From: Comamonadaceae bacterium
Lineage (GTDB): Bacteria > Pseudomonadota > Gammaproteobacteria > Burkholderiales > Burkholderiaceae_C
NCBI GenBank assembly: GCA_947454585.1
Contig: CANGML010000125.1
Location: 1-5,650, forward strand
DNA length: 5,650 nucleotides
Reading direction: 5' to 3'
The notes under the pieces: generated by a model
The model's database searches: none
Told to the model about the DNA's origin: nothing
Seen by the model: the letters and a program-made list of their open reading frames with translations, nothing else
Part shown: piece after piece, positions 5,230-5,650 of the stretch
Layout: every line of letters begins with the position of its first letter
Numbering within the stretch: position 1 is the first letter of the stretch
Program-made: the position numbers and the translations under genes

Positions 5230-5650
5230 ATGCCCATCATTCAAGTTCAAAACCTCACCCACGGCCCGATCCAAAACCTCTCCTTCACCTGGCCTGTAGG
5301 TGTGAGCTGGGTGTGCGGTGACGAAGGCACAGGCAAAACCACGTTGCTACGTGTGCTTGCAGGCGATGTGCTGCCCACGGCCGGGAAGGTGATAGCGCCT
5401 GCAGGCGGCGTGTTTTGGGTGGACCTGCAAAACTCCGCCCACGACAACACGACGGTGCAAGCCTGTTGGGACACCCTGCGCGCGCAGTACCCCCACTGGA
5501 ACGACGAACTGCTGCAAGATTTAGCTGACGCACTTGATATGAACCAGCACCGTGAGAAGCGGCTCCACATGCTGTCCACCGGCAGCCGTCGCAAGGTGAT
5601 GGTGCTGGCCGCTTTGGCATCAGGCGCGACGGTGACGTTGCTGGACCAAC
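5230..5650 (+). CDS. ABC transporter ATP-binding protein, N-terminal part (cut by window edge)
   Basis: The first 140 residues of an ABC ATPase are present. Walker A is GDEGTGKTT at 30-38 (Lys36), the Q-loop Gln is Q67 (VDLQNS), the signature is LSTGS at 115-119, and Walker B is VTLLD ending at D139. The next residue, normally the catalytic Glu, is Gln140. The helical segment before the signature (YPHWNDELLQDLADALDM) resembles small ABC-2-type exporter ATPases such as YtrB or BcrA, so an export function is likely, but the substrate is unknown and any permease lies outside the window. No aromatic A-loop residue is obvious near residues 8-18. The ATG at 5230 gives a normal ABC N-terminus (MPIIQVQNLT). 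In-frame ATGs at 5161 and 5167 would add an unusual 21-23 residue extension and are disfavoured. No strong Shine-Dalgarno motif precedes any of them. Confidence 0.85.
   Translation, partial: MPIIQVQNLTHGPIQNLSFTWPVGVSWVCGDEGTGKTTLLRVLAGDVLPTAGKVIAPAGGVFWVDLQNSAHDNTTVQACWDTLRAQYPHWNDELLQDLADALDMNQHREKRLHMLSTGSRRKVMVLAALASGATVTLLDQ

Noticed and set aside
5130..5321. A 63-residue open frame on the plus strand beginning with TTG.
   Set aside because: It overlaps the ABC ATPase in another frame and has no motif or ribosome binding site.

Overview
The window reads as a chromosomal segment of a beta-proteobacterium, most likely Burkholderiales/Comamonadaceae. This rests on remembered family resemblance of the FolE N-terminus and of the long methyltransferase, and on high-GC coding sequence (44 of 60 bases at 3001-3060 by hand count). 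No search was run. Eight protein-coding genes are supported, two of them cut by the window edges. I see no rRNA, tRNA, CRISPR array or insertion sequence.

Left block, minus strand, 2141 down to 1: an endonuclease/exonuclease/phosphatase (EEP) family protein like E. coli YbhP, a ClsB-type cardiolipin synthase that overlaps it by 16 bases, then the start of a GTP cyclohydrolase I gene (folE). The EEP-ClsB pairing mirrors the ybhP-clsB neighbourhood of E. coli; folE follows after 46 bases and may share the transcript.

Middle: a class I SAM-dependent methyltransferase (2192-3328, plus) diverges from the EEP gene across about 50 bases. It has a -10-like hexamer placed so that the transcript could be leaderless. 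Its 3' end overlaps, tail to tail, an alpha/beta hydrolase gene on the minus strand (3297-4244). That hydrolase has a proline-rich C-terminal tail and no Asp at the usual acid position of the triad.

Right: a toxin-antitoxin pair on the minus strand (toxin first, 5016-4678; antitoxin 4667-4353) of the HigB/RelE-like Gp49 toxin class with a helix-turn-helix antitoxin. Its sequence is clearly AT-richer than its neighbours (21 of 60 G+C at 4681-4740). The antitoxin ribosome binding site overlaps the toxin stop codon, and an ACATAA repeat/dyad upstream of the toxin is a candidate operator. The pair looks like a small acquired module between housekeeping-type genes. Past a 213-base intergenic stretch, AT-rich in its middle and rich in palindromes, an ABC-transporter ATPase gene begins on the plus strand (5230 to the window end). 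It has Gln instead of the catalytic Glu after Walker B.

No wholly new system is evident. The points most worth a second look are the Walker B Glu-to-Gln change, the compact TA operator, the possible leaderless methyltransferase transcript and the missing acid residue in the hydrolase.
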